Positions 46,216-54,015 of a DNA stretch of 64,000 nt are shown one piece after another (the stretch's first letter is position 1; the number at the start of each line of letters is the position of its first letter). A program made the translations under genes and the position numbers. A model generated the notes under the pieces. The model saw only the letters and a program-made list of their open reading frames with translations. It searched no databases and was not told the origin of the DNA. Origin of the DNA: Planctomycetes bacterium syqfu (GTDB lineage Bacteria > Planctomycetota > Phycisphaerae > Phycisphaerales > Phycisphaeraceae); NCBI GenBank assembly GCA_020974905.1, contig CP087563.1, forward strand, positions 4,092,001 to 4,156,000, in the 5' to 3' direction.

Positions 46216-47523
46216 CTACGTTGCCCGTTTTGACCCGTTTTGACCCGTTTCGACGCGCGGGCGCGCAACACTTTGCGCAACACTCGGGGTAACACTTGGC
46301 AACTTTTCGTGAGCCATGGCAAGCTCAGAGAGGGCTACTTTAGCATAATGTTTCATGGTTGTCTGCATGGTCTTGTGTCTCGCCAACTCCTGCGTTTTCT
46401 TGAAATGAATGTCTGACCGTACCGCGTTGGTAATGAAGGTGGTTCGAAGCGCATGGAAGTCGATCACCTTGTTCCCGGCGTGATGAGCAATCCCAACCGC
46501 CTCCAGATCGTGCTGGAGCATTTCAGCTACATTGCACTGGCTTGGGAGAGTGAATGGCTTGGCATCAGGCATCTTCATACCGTCGCTGAAATGACGCTTT
46601 AGCGCATCAGCCAAGTCGCGGCTAATCGGACATCGGGCAGACTCACCGTTCTTGGTGTATGCGGACGACACATGCACGCCTGGCATGTCACCCAACTCGA
46701 AGCTTTCGACGGTGAGGGAGTACAGTTCGTTGGCACGCAAGCCAGTCTCGATCACCAGCCAGTACACCAACGCACGCTCCGACCCTGGCATGAAGTGATG
46801 GAATTTGGCGTCCTCTTTCATTAACGCTTCGAGCAGGATATGGATCTGCTCAACAGTCAACGGTTGCCGATCGTGCTTGATCTCGTGTTCTTTGGGCTCG
46901 GTGATTGGCATTTCATCCAGCCTGTTGGCCACAGCCCGCCTTCGGTCCTTCATCCATTTGCAAAACATCTTGGCTGCACGAAGGTAGTGGTTCTGGGTCG
47001 TTTTGGATCTGTGCCCCCATTGAGCCACCTTATCCAGGACTTCCTCGATGTTAATGTCGGCATACAACTCAAAGCCACAATCATCGAACAGTTCCACAGC
47101 CCGTTTGCAGGATAGATTGATGTGTTTGCTGGTTCGTCCAAGATTGATCAACCACGATCGCCACATGTCTATGTGGGGAATGATGCTGCCAGTCTCGCGG
47201 ACATAGGACTCATCCAGTGTGTGCTCATCGAACAGGGGGACTGAGGTCATGGCCATGCGTTGGTCAATTAAACCAAACTTGATGAGCTTCTCACGGCGCT
47301 TGGCGTCCAGTTTTGAACTCAACCAGTTCACCAAATCTTCTGGAATATCACCGCCAGCAGCTACCATCTCGGATAGACGTTCCATGTTGCGCAAGAACGT
47401 CTGGGACGTCCGCTTGTCTCGGAACGCCGGGAGGTTTCGCATTACACGTTGATGGTCCCGGAATTGGATCCAATGATTCACATGCCGTGGTGACGGCTTG
47501 AATACTCTACCCATGCCAGCCAT
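46216..47523 (-). CDS. int: Phage-type tyrosine recombinase (integrase)
   Basis: Catalytic residues of the tyrosine recombinase family are visible: R in ETGLRANELYSL, H-x-x-R in FHALRTTFITN, H in LARHKTMQTT and the nucleophile Tyr in MKHYAKVAL. An N-terminal core-binding/SAM-like region precedes. The ATG at 47523 follows AAGGAAA and lies 1 nt after the excisionase-like stop; upstream in-frame starts would overlap it. The C-terminus is basic, VETGQNGSKRAT, encoded by a 10-nt direct repeat. The protein should catalyse integration and excision of the element to its right. Confidence 0.93.
   Translation of the reverse strand: MAGMGRVFKPSPRHVNHWIQFRDHQRVMRNLPAFRDKRTSQTFLRNMERLSEMVAAGGDIPEDLVNWLSSKLDAKRREKLIKFGLIDQRMAMTSVPLFDEHTLDESYVRETGSIIPHIDMWRSWLINLGRTSKHINLSCKRAVELFDDCGFELYADINIEEVLDKVAQWGHRSKTTQNHYLRAAKMFCKWMKDRRRAVANRLDEMPITEPKEHEIKHDRQPLTVEQIHILLEALMKEDAKFHHFMPGSERALVYWLVIETGLRANELYSLTVESFELGDMPGVHVSSAYTKNGESARCPISRDLADALKRHFSDGMKMPDAKPFTLPSQCNVAEMLQHDLEAVGIAHHAGNKVIDFHALRTTFITNAVRSDIHFKKTQELARHKTMQTTMKHYAKVALSELAMAHEKLPSVTPSVAQSVARPRVETGQNGSKRAT
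46224..46253. repeat. Three tandem 10-nt repeats at the 3' end of int
   Basis: CCCGTTTTGA occurs twice perfectly and once as CCCGTTTCGA in direct tandem. It encodes the integrase tail and lies about 75 nt from tRNA-Leu, so it could also be an arm-type recombinase site. Confidence 0.55.
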
Positions 47524-47524
47524 T

Positions 47525-47746
47525 TTAGCGTTTCCTTTGCCCATTGGAAGTCAACCACTTATCAATTAATGGCTTTGACCACTTAAATGGTTGTCCATTA
47601 CTGGTTTTAAGTATGGGTTCCGGTATTTCACCATTAGCCAACAATTCACTGATTTTGTCAGGTCGCACATCCAACAGGATGGCCAGTTCCTTGCGTGTGT
47701 AGACCGCCTTTTCAATTGCAGGGCCTGCATTTGCAATCACAATCAT
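47525..47746 (-). CDS. Excisionase-like small helix-turn-helix protein
   Basis: Seventy-three residues with a MerR/excisionase-type winged helix-turn-helix: TRKELAILLDVRPDKISELLANGEIPEPI then FKWSKPLIDKWL. Such proteins bind the prophage attachment region and direct excision. It precedes int by 1 nt. The ATG at 47746 has GGAG only one base away; a GTG at 47740 is a better-spaced alternative. Confidence 0.75.
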   Translation of the reverse strand: MIVIANAGPAIEKAVYTRKELAILLDVRPDKISELLANGEIPEPILKTSNGQPFKWSKPLIDKWLTSNGQRKR

Positions 47747-47777
47747 GCTCCAAACGCATCACCGTTTGTTCGCCTTC

Positions 47778-48302
47778 TCAGTTTTCCTTTGCCGCACCAA
47801 CCATATTTCGCGTCCACCACCATTCAGCCATGCCGATGGCGTCAGACAGGTCTGCGCCCGGATCCTTTGCTGGGTCGTATCCAAACTTCGCATATGCGGC
47901 TGCAATCCACTCCTGCCGGATCATTTTGGGCACCTGGTTGGTCCAGACATCAGCCTGCACCACCTGGGGCGTGATCCCGTGCATCAGCTTGATGTGCTCA
48001 TACAGCCGACCAACCGCCAACCCGTAATTCCCTTGGCCACGTCGAACCACCACCTTCTCCTGCCCGGTCTCTTTGTCGATCACCTTCTTTGCCGGCTGCT
48101 GTGGTGCCGGCGACTCGATGAGGATTACCCGCGGCTTCCATTGGGTGACCAGCTTGTCCACGTCTTTGAGCATGGCATCAAATCGCTTGTAGGGGCATTC
48201 AGCTTTGTCATCGATCAGTACTCCATCCAGCAGCTTGGACAAGGCGGGGCTTACTGCTGCACCAATGGCCGTGCTTGATCCGTCGAGGGTCAGAAGGTTC
48301 AT
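47778..48302 (-). CDS. RuvC-like Holliday-junction resolvase, phage type
   Basis: The RNase H-like fold with acidic active site is seen as LLTLDGSSTAIGAAV (first Asp), VILIESPAPQQPA (Glu) and DPGADLSDAIGMAEWWW (two C-terminal Asp). The arrangement matches phage RuvC-like endonucleases. It would cleave branched recombination or replication DNA during phage growth. A TTGGAA site precedes the ATG. It is 31 nt upstream of the excisionase-like gene. Confidence 0.75.
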   Translation of the reverse strand: MNLLTLDGSSTAIGAAVSPALSKLLDGVLIDDKAECPYKRFDAMLKDVDKLVTQWKPRVILIESPAPQQPAKKVIDKETGQEKVVVRRGQGNYGLAVGRLYEHIKLMHGITPQVVQADVWTNQVPKMIRQEWIAAAYAKFGYDPAKDPGADLSDAIGMAEWWWTRNMVGAAKEN

Positions 48303-48543
48303 TGATCATTCCAATCAAAAAAAAATCACATCACCCATCCTGTTTTTTGCAATGTCTCACGACGTGGCATGCTCATCCCATCGCAATAGTTTCAACGGCA
48401 GTGGCTGTATCAGAGCGGTATCAGGCTTTACCTTTCTATCGCGGTCCAGGCTCTGGTAAGGACGTCTCGAACTCGGTCCAAGATTCCAGCCAGCACTACA
48501 GCCGGAAAACGGGCGTTCGTCGCCATGGATGATGATCTTCTGA
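48303..48543. other. Gap in the phage gene chain, no convincing gene
   Basis: An open minus-strand frame (48357-48543) encodes a 62-residue hydrophilic stretch without a start codon. A separate 32-codon ATG frame (MATNARFPAVVLAGILDR...) starts at 48507. Neither has a good ribosome site. In a phage with otherwise gap-free packing, one small gene here is possible. Confidence 0.3.
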
Positions 48544-49032
48544 CTACCAACAAATTTTGGGATCCGGTAGCTGGAACATTTCCTCCATCGTCTTCCAATC
48601 AACTTCATACAGACCATCACCGTTAAGCATGAAAACACGATGGCCGTGTCGCTCCTGCAATGACCGGGTCAGGTTGTAGATACCATTAAGCGAATCACGC
48701 GTGAATATGTTCACAGCCCCGGACAAGATGGTGGACGATGAGTTGTCGATCTCAATATTCAATTTGCCAAGCATGTGCATAACTTCGTTGTGGAAGCCAA
48801 CAATGGAAATAGGCTGAATTTCCTTGGCCTCACCAATGGCCTCGTGAATATCAGCAATAACCTCATTCATTGGCTTGTCAGACGTGGCAGTCGTTTGAGC
48901 GTTGATGATTGATGGGTTTGAACTGGCATTGGCTGTTGTCATCAGACAATCAGCAGCAGCCCTATCGATGGAGTCTTTAACTTTTTTAAAAAAGTCTGCG
49001 TTGTTTATTGATTCGCATTCATCCCGCTTCAT
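48544..49032 (-). CDS. Phage protein of unknown function (162 aa)
   Basis: No recognised domain. The N-terminal half (to about residue 65) is Ser/Thr/Asn-rich and hydrophilic; the C-terminal half is compact, with IVGFHNEVMHMLGKLNIEI and LQERHGHRVFMLNGDGLYEVDW. It overlaps the upstream gene by 14 nt on the same strand, which supports it being real. Confidence 0.6.
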   Translation of the reverse strand: MKRDECESINNADFFKKVKDSIDRAAADCLMTTANASSNPSIINAQTTATSDKPMNEVIADIHEAIGEAKEIQPISIVGFHNEVMHMLGKLNIEIDNSSSTILSGAVNIFTRDSLNGIYNLTRSLQERHGHRVFMLNGDGLYEVDWKTMEEMFQLPDPKICW

Positions 49033-49690
49033 CAGTCACCCCCATTCCTTTTTCAGGCACCAGGTGATCAGGGCATCGCCAAATATATTCAATACCATTG
49101 GTGGCTTTGAATTTATATGGTGCGATGAATTCAAGCTTCATGATGCGGTCCACAAGCCGTTCTCTATCCTGCACCAGCTCCAGAACGATCTGTTCAAATG
49201 AATAGCCAACCTCAACCATCCGAGCCAGCAAAGGATCGTTCCGCATCGCTTTGTAAAAGTCTGGAACCTTGTGGTCTTGGACAGGGTTGCGATCTGCAAT
49301 GGTGAATGGCAATTGAAAACCTTCGGGCAGAATCCACAGGTGATACATGTTGGCCTGGTCAACTAACTCATCGGCGTCGGGATAGACCTCGATGGCGGTC
49401 CGGGCATCGCCGTACAACTGTTCTTTGATCCATTGCTTTTCATTCCAATGCAGCGATGAGCCGGGTAGGTTCCGCATACAAAGGTGGATCACCACACCCC
49501 AGATGGTTGGAACTTCCCGTCCGAGGACTGCATACCAGCCATTGGACCAGGCCATGGACAGTTCGCCATACCAACCCTCACCGCGTTTGGGCGGTTTTTC
49601 TTTTTTAAATGGCCCCATTCGGTTGTTGAATTTGAACTCAACAAACTTCCGGGTCTCACTCTGCTGCGCACGTCGTTGCTTGCGGTTCAT
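49019..49690 (-). CDS. Phage protein, DUF7694-like
   Basis: The central segment WNEKQWIKEQLYGDARTAIE with the following VYPDADELVDQANMYHLW resembles the DUF7694 signature of phage early regions, in which a tryptophan-led helix is followed by an acidic E-V-Y-P and D-x-A-N-x-Y-H-L-W. The N-terminus MNRKQRRAQQ is also common there. The family assignment is from memory of that pattern. Function is unknown. It overlaps neighbours on both sides (14 and 35 nt). Confidence 0.65.
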   Translation of the reverse strand: MNRKQRRAQQSETRKFVEFKFNNRMGPFKKEKPPKRGEGWYGELSMAWSNGWYAVLGREVPTIWGVVIHLCMRNLPGSSLHWNEKQWIKEQLYGDARTAIEVYPDADELVDQANMYHLWILPEGFQLPFTIADRNPVQDHKVPDFYKAMRNDPLLARMVEVGYSFEQIVLELVQDRERLVDRIMKLEFIAPYKFKATNGIEYIWRCPDHLVPEKGMGVTDEAG

Positions 49691-49955
49691 CGCCAGAGCC
49701 TTTCTGTTTGGGGTGCATCAATTCTTCAATTTCGATAGCCAATTCAGACAGTAAGCTGTCTGCACAGGTGTAGACGAAATCCTCTGAAACTATGTGCTCT
49801 GTACCGTCATCTTCCTTGATGCCGATACGATCGTATCCCTCAAGGCTGACAGCAGTCCCCCATTTGATGGTTCTGCGATCACCGTAGTATTCCACCCACG
49901 TGACACGGGTTTGCCCTGGCGTTATTTCCGCCCCGTTTTTCAGTGTTAATTTCAC
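49656..49955 (-). CDS. Small phage protein of unknown function (99 aa)
   Basis: A mostly beta-rich N-terminal half (KLTLKNGAEITPGQTRVTWVEYYGD) followed by an acidic helix (LLSELAIEIEELM). No domain recognised. It overlaps the next gene by 35 nt and the previous one by ATGA, consistent with a translated operon member. Confidence 0.55.
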   Translation of the reverse strand: MKLTLKNGAEITPGQTRVTWVEYYGDRRTIKWGTAVSLEGYDRIGIKEDDGTEHIVSEDFVYTCADSLLSELAIEIEELMHPKQKGSGDEPQATTCAAE

Positions 49956-50653
49956 TCTGCACCTTCCAATCCATTTTCAGAGGCAACGCAACCAACCTTC
50001 GCTAACAGATCCTCTGTGGCAACAATGGCTGATTCCAATCGCTCGTATTCTTCATCGTGATCGCCGTCAATGTGTGCAGATGCAGCATTCATCGCTTTGG
50101 AGCATTGCTGTAATACTGCAATGCATGCAGACCAGTCCTCGGTTTTACGTGCATCACGCAGGCCACGCTCGTAACCAAGTTCTTCGGCACGCTGCAGCTT
50201 CTCAGAGACACGGGCTTGGCTTGAACAGGCATCACGGTAAACGCCGGATGCTTCGTTCATGTATTCGGAAATGCGATCCTCTGCCTCTCGAAGCGACATC
50301 AGTAGACCGCGTTCTGCGCCACAACGCACACGCTCAATGCAGCCTGGTGTTGCCCATGGATAAGTGCCAAAATGGTCTTTAGCAGCACCCGGCGTCATGA
50401 ATGTTTCACCGCAGTGAAAGCACGTCCACCCATGCTCGGGTTGAGGATATGTTTCATTTTCTGATGAACTATTAAGTTTTTCTGAATGGTTGCAGTTGTC
50501 ATGTTTTGCTTGACTACTGACAATTGATCGATATCGCTTGATAAGCCGCTCGCCATCTCGCTCATGGTCACCACGGCACGCAGACCAACGCAGCGTGGAT
50601 ATGATCCACTCCGCCATGTCCTTCACAAGTGCATCTGGTTGGTTGTTGCTCAT
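49952..50653 (-). CDS. Phage protein with a C2H2-like zinc finger (233 aa)
   Basis: WTCFHCGETFMTPGAAKDHFG near residues 75-95 is a zinc-finger-like element (C-x2-C...H) of the kind found in phage early proteins. The remaining C-terminal ~120 residues are helical (REAEDRISEYMNEASGVYRD, RAEELGYERGLRDARK), perhaps coiled coil. ATGA overlaps link it to both neighbours. Nucleic-acid binding is likely; the role is unknown. Confidence 0.65.
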   Translation of the reverse strand: MSNNQPDALVKDMAEWIISTLRWSACRGDHERDGERLIKRYRSIVSSQAKHDNCNHSEKLNSSSENETYPQPEHGWTCFHCGETFMTPGAAKDHFGTYPWATPGCIERVRCGAERGLLMSLREAEDRISEYMNEASGVYRDACSSQARVSEKLQRAEELGYERGLRDARKTEDWSACIAVLQQCSKAMNAASAHIDGDHDEEYERLESAIVATEDLLAKVGCVASENGLEGAE

Positions 50654-51018
50654 CCGATACCTCCGTAGGATTGTGGCACGTCAATTAACTCACGTGCTGA
50701 TGTCATGGCTCTATGAGCGTCAATTTCATCAAGCCTTGCCTGTTCATCCTTGTGTAGGTTTGACCAGTTCATCAACTGCTCAATCGCATGAATGCATTGC
50801 CAGAAGACTTCTCGGATTTCACTGTTTAATTCTTGCTGCTGAGTGTTTTCTTTTTGCCTTTTCTGCATCTGGAAAACAAGGTGTCCGGCCACCTGTTCGG
50901 CGTTGCCGCGGAAACATTCGGTTCCCGTGTCATCGGTGATCGCAAAAACCTCTGATCGGCGTGAGTGATCCATAAATCGATCAACGCGCCATTTACTGTT
51001 GTTGCTTTCTTCATTCAC
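50650..51018 (-). CDS. Small phage protein of unknown function (122 aa)
   Basis: Hydrophilic, with a short beta region (FAITDDTGTECFRGNAEQVAGHLVF) followed by a Gln/Glu-rich helix. No domain recognised. ATGA overlaps with both neighbours argue that it is translated. Confidence 0.55.
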   Translation of the reverse strand: MNEESNNSKWRVDRFMDHSRRSEVFAITDDTGTECFRGNAEQVAGHLVFQMQKRQKENTQQQELNSEIREVFWQCIHAIEQLMNWSNLHKDEQARLDEIDAHRAMTSARELIDVPQSYGGIG

Positions 51019-52352
51019 TCTGCACCTGCCATTTCAAAGAGGGTTATTTCGGTTTCCGGTTGAATGCACGCTGGCGAAAACCAGATGCGTTCCCGGTCTT
51101 TGTTCACGTTACTGGCATTGCGGTTGGCGTATCCGCCGTGAGCCTTCCAGGCTTCAACGGTCCAACCGTGTTGCTCGAGGATGTCGTGTTCACCGGCATA
51201 TCCGCAAAGAGCAATCCGCATTTGCTTGTCCTGCCCTTGTTCGATGCACCAATGCAACACCCGAGCGACCAGGTGGTCGACGTCCTGCGATTTGTCGTTA
51301 GCGTAAAGGTCACCGTGACGCTGCTGGCTGCCTTTGTCGTCGGTTGGTTGCTCACCATTGCCCCGCAGATGATCAAGCCAACCATGCATGCGGTCGATGG
51401 ACTTGGCATATGGCGGGTCCAAGAACACACCGGTCAAGCCAATGCGCGTGGTGGTGGTTCTGGACCCGCAGACACGGGACCAATCGCCGTAACAGGTGCG
51501 GACCAGACGCAGGCGGTCGGACAGGCGTTGCATCCAATCCAATAACCATGCTTGCCGTTGATCACATGTGCCGGCATGCTTGTTGCCCAGGACGCCACGG
51601 CCGATGTCGAACACATCGCCAAGTTGAGGACGGCCGCCCGACAGCACACCGCGACCAACGGTCCCAGAGTCACCAGCCAGATCGGGCAGCTGCCGCGATT
51701 GGTTTACACCTGCTCCCGGCGAACTCAATCGCTGAATCTTTTCTCCCTGGCTGTGGACGCCACAGCCAGGGCCGTTGAACGATGCCAGCCTGACGCGCTT
51801 GGTTTGGGCATGGACGCCGCGTCCGAGTTGTTCCGCATCAATCTGGGGATGGCGGTTTTGCAATATGTTGTTGATACCATCGTGCTTTAATGATGGTCTG
51901 GCCAAACAGTCTGGTGTGGCAGCCCGTGGATTCCCGCTGCACCACCCCCCGCCGATCCAACAACACTGCCCCCACACCCACCACCCGGCAATTCGGGCGT
52001 CATGAGCCAGCGGATCATGCGTCATGCGTTCGCGGAACTCCGCGGACAATTCGGATTGCATCAGCCAACGATGCCTGGCGTGTAGATCAGCCTCGCTGAC
52101 CGGCCAGTCGGCATGTTTGGCCACACCTGCAGGATCATTGAGCACAGCACGCCAAAAGTTGGTGACAAAGTGGTTGGCGTCACTGATCGTCTCGACCTTG
52201 CCAACGTGGTCAGCAGGTCGACGCAGCAACACGGCCAGCGAACCAGCAAACGGCTCGATGAAGTTGGGGACATCACCCAAGCGGGACCAAACCAGGTCAG
52301 CCACCTTTGACTTGCCGCCGAACCAGGGGAATGGTGCTTTTAATACACTCAC
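51015..52352 (-). CDS. D12-class N6-adenine DNA methyltransferase with an internal repeat segment
   Basis: Motif X/I of Dam-like (D12) enzymes is present as APFPWFGGKSKVADLVW and FIEPFAGSLAVLL, and motif IV as VFLDPPY. It methylates adenine N6 in DNA, probably protecting phage DNA. Between these motifs (about residues 172-256) is an insert of five degenerate units each ending in G-x-G-V (LGRGV, GCGV, GAGV, VGRGV, IGRGV), replacing the usual target-recognition region. The GTG at 52352 with GAGTGAGG upstream is preferred; the ribosome site overlaps the stop of the preceding gene. Confidence 0.85.
   Translation of the reverse strand: MSVLKAPFPWFGGKSKVADLVWSRLGDVPNFIEPFAGSLAVLLRRPADHVGKVETISDANHFVTNFWRAVLNDPAGVAKHADWPVSEADLHARHRWLMQSELSAEFRERMTHDPLAHDARIAGWWVWGQCCWIGGGWCSGNPRAATPDCLARPSLKHDGINNILQNRHPQIDAEQLGRGVHAQTKRVRLASFNGPGCGVHSQGEKIQRLSSPGAGVNQSRQLPDLAGDSGTVGRGVLSGGRPQLGDVFDIGRGVLGNKHAGTCDQRQAWLLDWMQRLSDRLRLVRTCYGDWSRVCGSRTTTTRIGLTGVFLDPPYAKSIDRMHGWLDHLRGNGEQPTDDKGSQQRHGDLYANDKSQDVDHLVARVLHWCIEQGQDKQMRIALCGYAGEHDILEQHGWTVEAWKAHGGYANRNASNVNKDRERIWFSPACIQPETEITLFEMAGAE
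51585..51839 (-). repeat. Degenerate GxGV repeats inside the D12 methyltransferase
   Basis: About 85 codons encode five units of variable length (roughly 14-20 residues) ending in G-R/C/A-G-V, several with QLxDxG or LGDV before them. The DNA is diverged but each unit keeps a G-rich core. Similar variable repeats occur in other phage D12 enzymes as far as I recall. Confidence 0.6.
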
Positions 52353-52360
52353 GTTAAACC

Positions 52361-53263
52361 TCACTCGCACAGTCCATATTTAGACTCACAAGCTGGACGC
52401 TGTTGAAGCACATGCAGCCCAAGTTGTCGGCCACCGTTCACAGTCTTCGACCATGCAACCACGTCATCGATCCAGTTAATTGCCATGCCGGGAACTTTGG
52501 GGGCAAAGAACGTGCGACCGACTCGCTTTTCCCAATCTCTAATCTTGTCGATCATCTCTGGCGAACGATCTGCCCATGCTCGAATGTCTTCTTTACCACT
52601 GTTAATGCATGGAGCGCATCCCACACGGTTGAATCCGAGCGTGTAAAGTTCGTTGATCTTTTCGCCGTGGGCTTGCACATAGTCAAAGCACATCTGTTTC
52701 GTCCAGTCGGCAATTGGATGGTGTAACTCGCAGTCAAAGTAGTCATCCCATGTTTCAAAACTTGCGGAGGACCGACGGCGGCTTTCATCACGACGAACAC
52801 CCGCATACCGAATCACTTCACGATCTTGCCATAGATTCTCAATTACTCTTTTTTGTGGGAGTAATTTCAGATGCTCGGTGCAGAATTGGGCGCGTGACGA
52901 TGGCCATCGCTGTTTTAGGATTGCCAGTAGATCGAATGTCAACGGGTCGTCGGGCTGCAAACCGAGTTCCTTGATTTTCCCCTTTGCCCGTCCAGCCATG
53001 TCTGCAACGATTGGCTTGATCATCATGACTTCGTGGACATTCGACGAATACCATTCAATGAATGCAGTTGTCATAGGATGCTCGTTGCCGCCAGCGTCAG
53101 AGTTGATCAAAACAACCTGATCAGCCGGGAAGCGATTCAACACCCAACGTGCGCAAGCTTGGCTATCAATGCCGCCAGAAAATCCGACGATGTGTAAAGT
53201 GTCATCACTCACGCCACCACCGCCTCTCTGCGGACTTTGCGATTTAGAATTATTCGTTATCAC
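52361..53263 (-). CDS. Phage PAPS-reductase-family protein (PP-loop ATP pyrophosphatase)
   Basis: The PP-loop SGGIDSQACARW binds the ATP/PAPS phosphates. Downstream cysteines in AQFCTEHLK, GCAPCINSGKED and the C-terminal ACESKYGLC could ligate an iron-sulfur cluster, as in reductase and DndC-like relatives. Phage members are frequent but their reaction is unknown; sulfate assimilation or DNA/nucleotide sulfur chemistry are options. The GTG at 53263 overlaps the stop of the C5 methyltransferase as GTGA and is preferred over 53293. Confidence 0.8.
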   Translation of the reverse strand: MITNNSKSQSPQRGGGGVSDDTLHIVGFSGGIDSQACARWVLNRFPADQVVLINSDAGGNEHPMTTAFIEWYSSNVHEVMMIKPIVADMAGRAKGKIKELGLQPDDPLTFDLLAILKQRWPSSRAQFCTEHLKLLPQKRVIENLWQDREVIRYAGVRRDESRRRSSASFETWDDYFDCELHHPIADWTKQMCFDYVQAHGEKINELYTLGFNRVGCAPCINSGKEDIRAWADRSPEMIDKIRDWEKRVGRTFFAPKVPGMAINWIDDVVAWSKTVNGGRQLGLHVLQQRPACESKYGLCE

Positions 53264-54011
53264 CACAAAACACCCTTTGTAAGAATCCGCCATGCGACTG
53301 CTGCCACGAGCGGTACTTGTCCATTTCCAGTGGATCTAATGCGTCCCACCCGATCGGCCACCCCATCATCAGGCAGCACAAAGACGGGTGTAGAGACATC
53401 CCCGAAACGCGCGAACCACCGTTCTTGAGATATAGAAAAGCGAGGTAGTCCTCCAAATTCCCTCTTGGCGTACCATCCTCGGCACGTTTCCAGCACAGGC
53501 CATGCGTGGCAATGCAAGCTCTTGGTGTAGGCAAAAATCCAAATTCGGGAGCGGTGATGTGGAAATCCGGCGGCGTCTGCACCGACACAACCCCATCGTG
53601 CATCGAACCCCAATTGGGCAAGGTTACCGAGGACTCTGGCAAGTCCACGTCGAACAAGCATTGGTGAGTTTTCCAGCCAAACGAATGGGGGCAATATCTC
53701 ACCGATGATTCTTGCAGTATCTCCCCACAATCCTGAACGCTCTCCATCAATCCCCCCCCCCTTGCCTGAGATTGAAATGTCCTGGCATGGGAATCCTGCA
53801 CTGATGACGTCGGTGTAGCAGCGGAATGGCCGACCGTCGAATGTTTGAACGTCATCCCAGATCGGAAATCTGTTAAGCGCTCCATCTCGTTGTCGTTGCA
53901 TGACAACACGTCGGCAGTAATCGTTGATTTCGCAACCGGCGATAATTCGGTGGCCAAGTAATCGGCTACCGAGAACTCCGCCTCCTGCTCCCATGAACAG
54001 TGCCAACTCAT
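53250..54011 (-). CDS. Overlapping phage protein in the second frame of the C5 methyltransferase gene
   Basis: This 253-residue frame covers the methyltransferase gene end to end and starts with an ATG immediately after the ASCH-gene stop. It is not random in content: FRSGMTFKHST, FGWKTHQCLFD, SSVTLPNWGSMHDGV, GFLPTPRA, GNLEDYLAF and MMGWPIGWDALDPLEMDKYR appear in the order I recall from a phage family (W-K/R-T-x-Q-C-L ... WGxMxDG ... PTP ... MGWPIGW). In that family the C-terminal motif also lies opposite DRVxR...GNGQVP of a C5 enzyme. Function is unknown. Both frames may be translated. Confidence 0.55.
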   Translation of the reverse strand: MSWHCSWEQEAEFSVADYLATELSPVAKSTITADVLSCNDNEMERLTDFRSGMTFKHSTVGHSAATPTSSVQDSHARTFQSQARGGGLMESVQDCGEILQESSVRYCPHSFGWKTHQCLFDVDLPESSVTLPNWGSMHDGVVSVQTPPDFHITAPEFGFLPTPRACIATHGLCWKRAEDGTPRGNLEDYLAFLYLKNGGSRVSGMSLHPSLCCLMMGWPIGWDALDPLEMDKYRSWQQSHGGFLQRVFCGDNE

Positions 54012-54015
54012 TCAC
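53260..54015 (-). CDS. C5-cytosine DNA methyltransferase (frame 1 of a dual-coding region)
   Basis: Complete C5 methyltransferase of 251 residues: SAM-binding start MNELALFMGAGGGVLGSRLL, catalytic C77 in AGFPCQDIS, E-N in WLENSPMLV, GADAAGFPHHRSRIW (motif VIII) and DDGVADRVGRIRSTGNGQVP (motifs IX-X). It methylates cytosine in DNA and may protect the phage from host restriction. The start is a GTG overlapping the stop of the ASCH gene (GTGA), after AGGGGG. The same DNA is open in a second frame (53250-54011) over its full length. Its stop is GTGA-coupled to the PAPS-reductase-like gene. Confidence 0.9.
   Translation of the reverse strand: MNELALFMGAGGGVLGSRLLGHRIIAGCEINDYCRRVVMQRQRDGALNRFPIWDDVQTFDGRPFRCYTDVISAGFPCQDISISGKGGGIDGERSGLWGDTARIIGEILPPFVWLENSPMLVRRGLARVLGNLAQLGFDARWGCVGADAAGFPHHRSRIWIFAYTKSLHCHAWPVLETCRGWYAKREFGGLPRFSISQERWFARFGDVSTPVFVLPDDGVADRVGRIRSTGNGQVPLVAAVAWRILTKGVLW

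Noticed and set aside
46065-46292. Plus-strand frame beginning MARAGVEPARPYEG across tRNA-Leu
   Set aside because: It is the antisense of a tRNA gene; GVEPARPYEGQRILSPSRL is a well-known spurious translation of tRNA-Leu.
48357-48638. Minus-strand 93-codon frame overlapping the 162-residue phage gene
   Set aside because: The start lies deep inside a better-supported gene and the unique part has no start codon; kept only as a remark in the gap entry.
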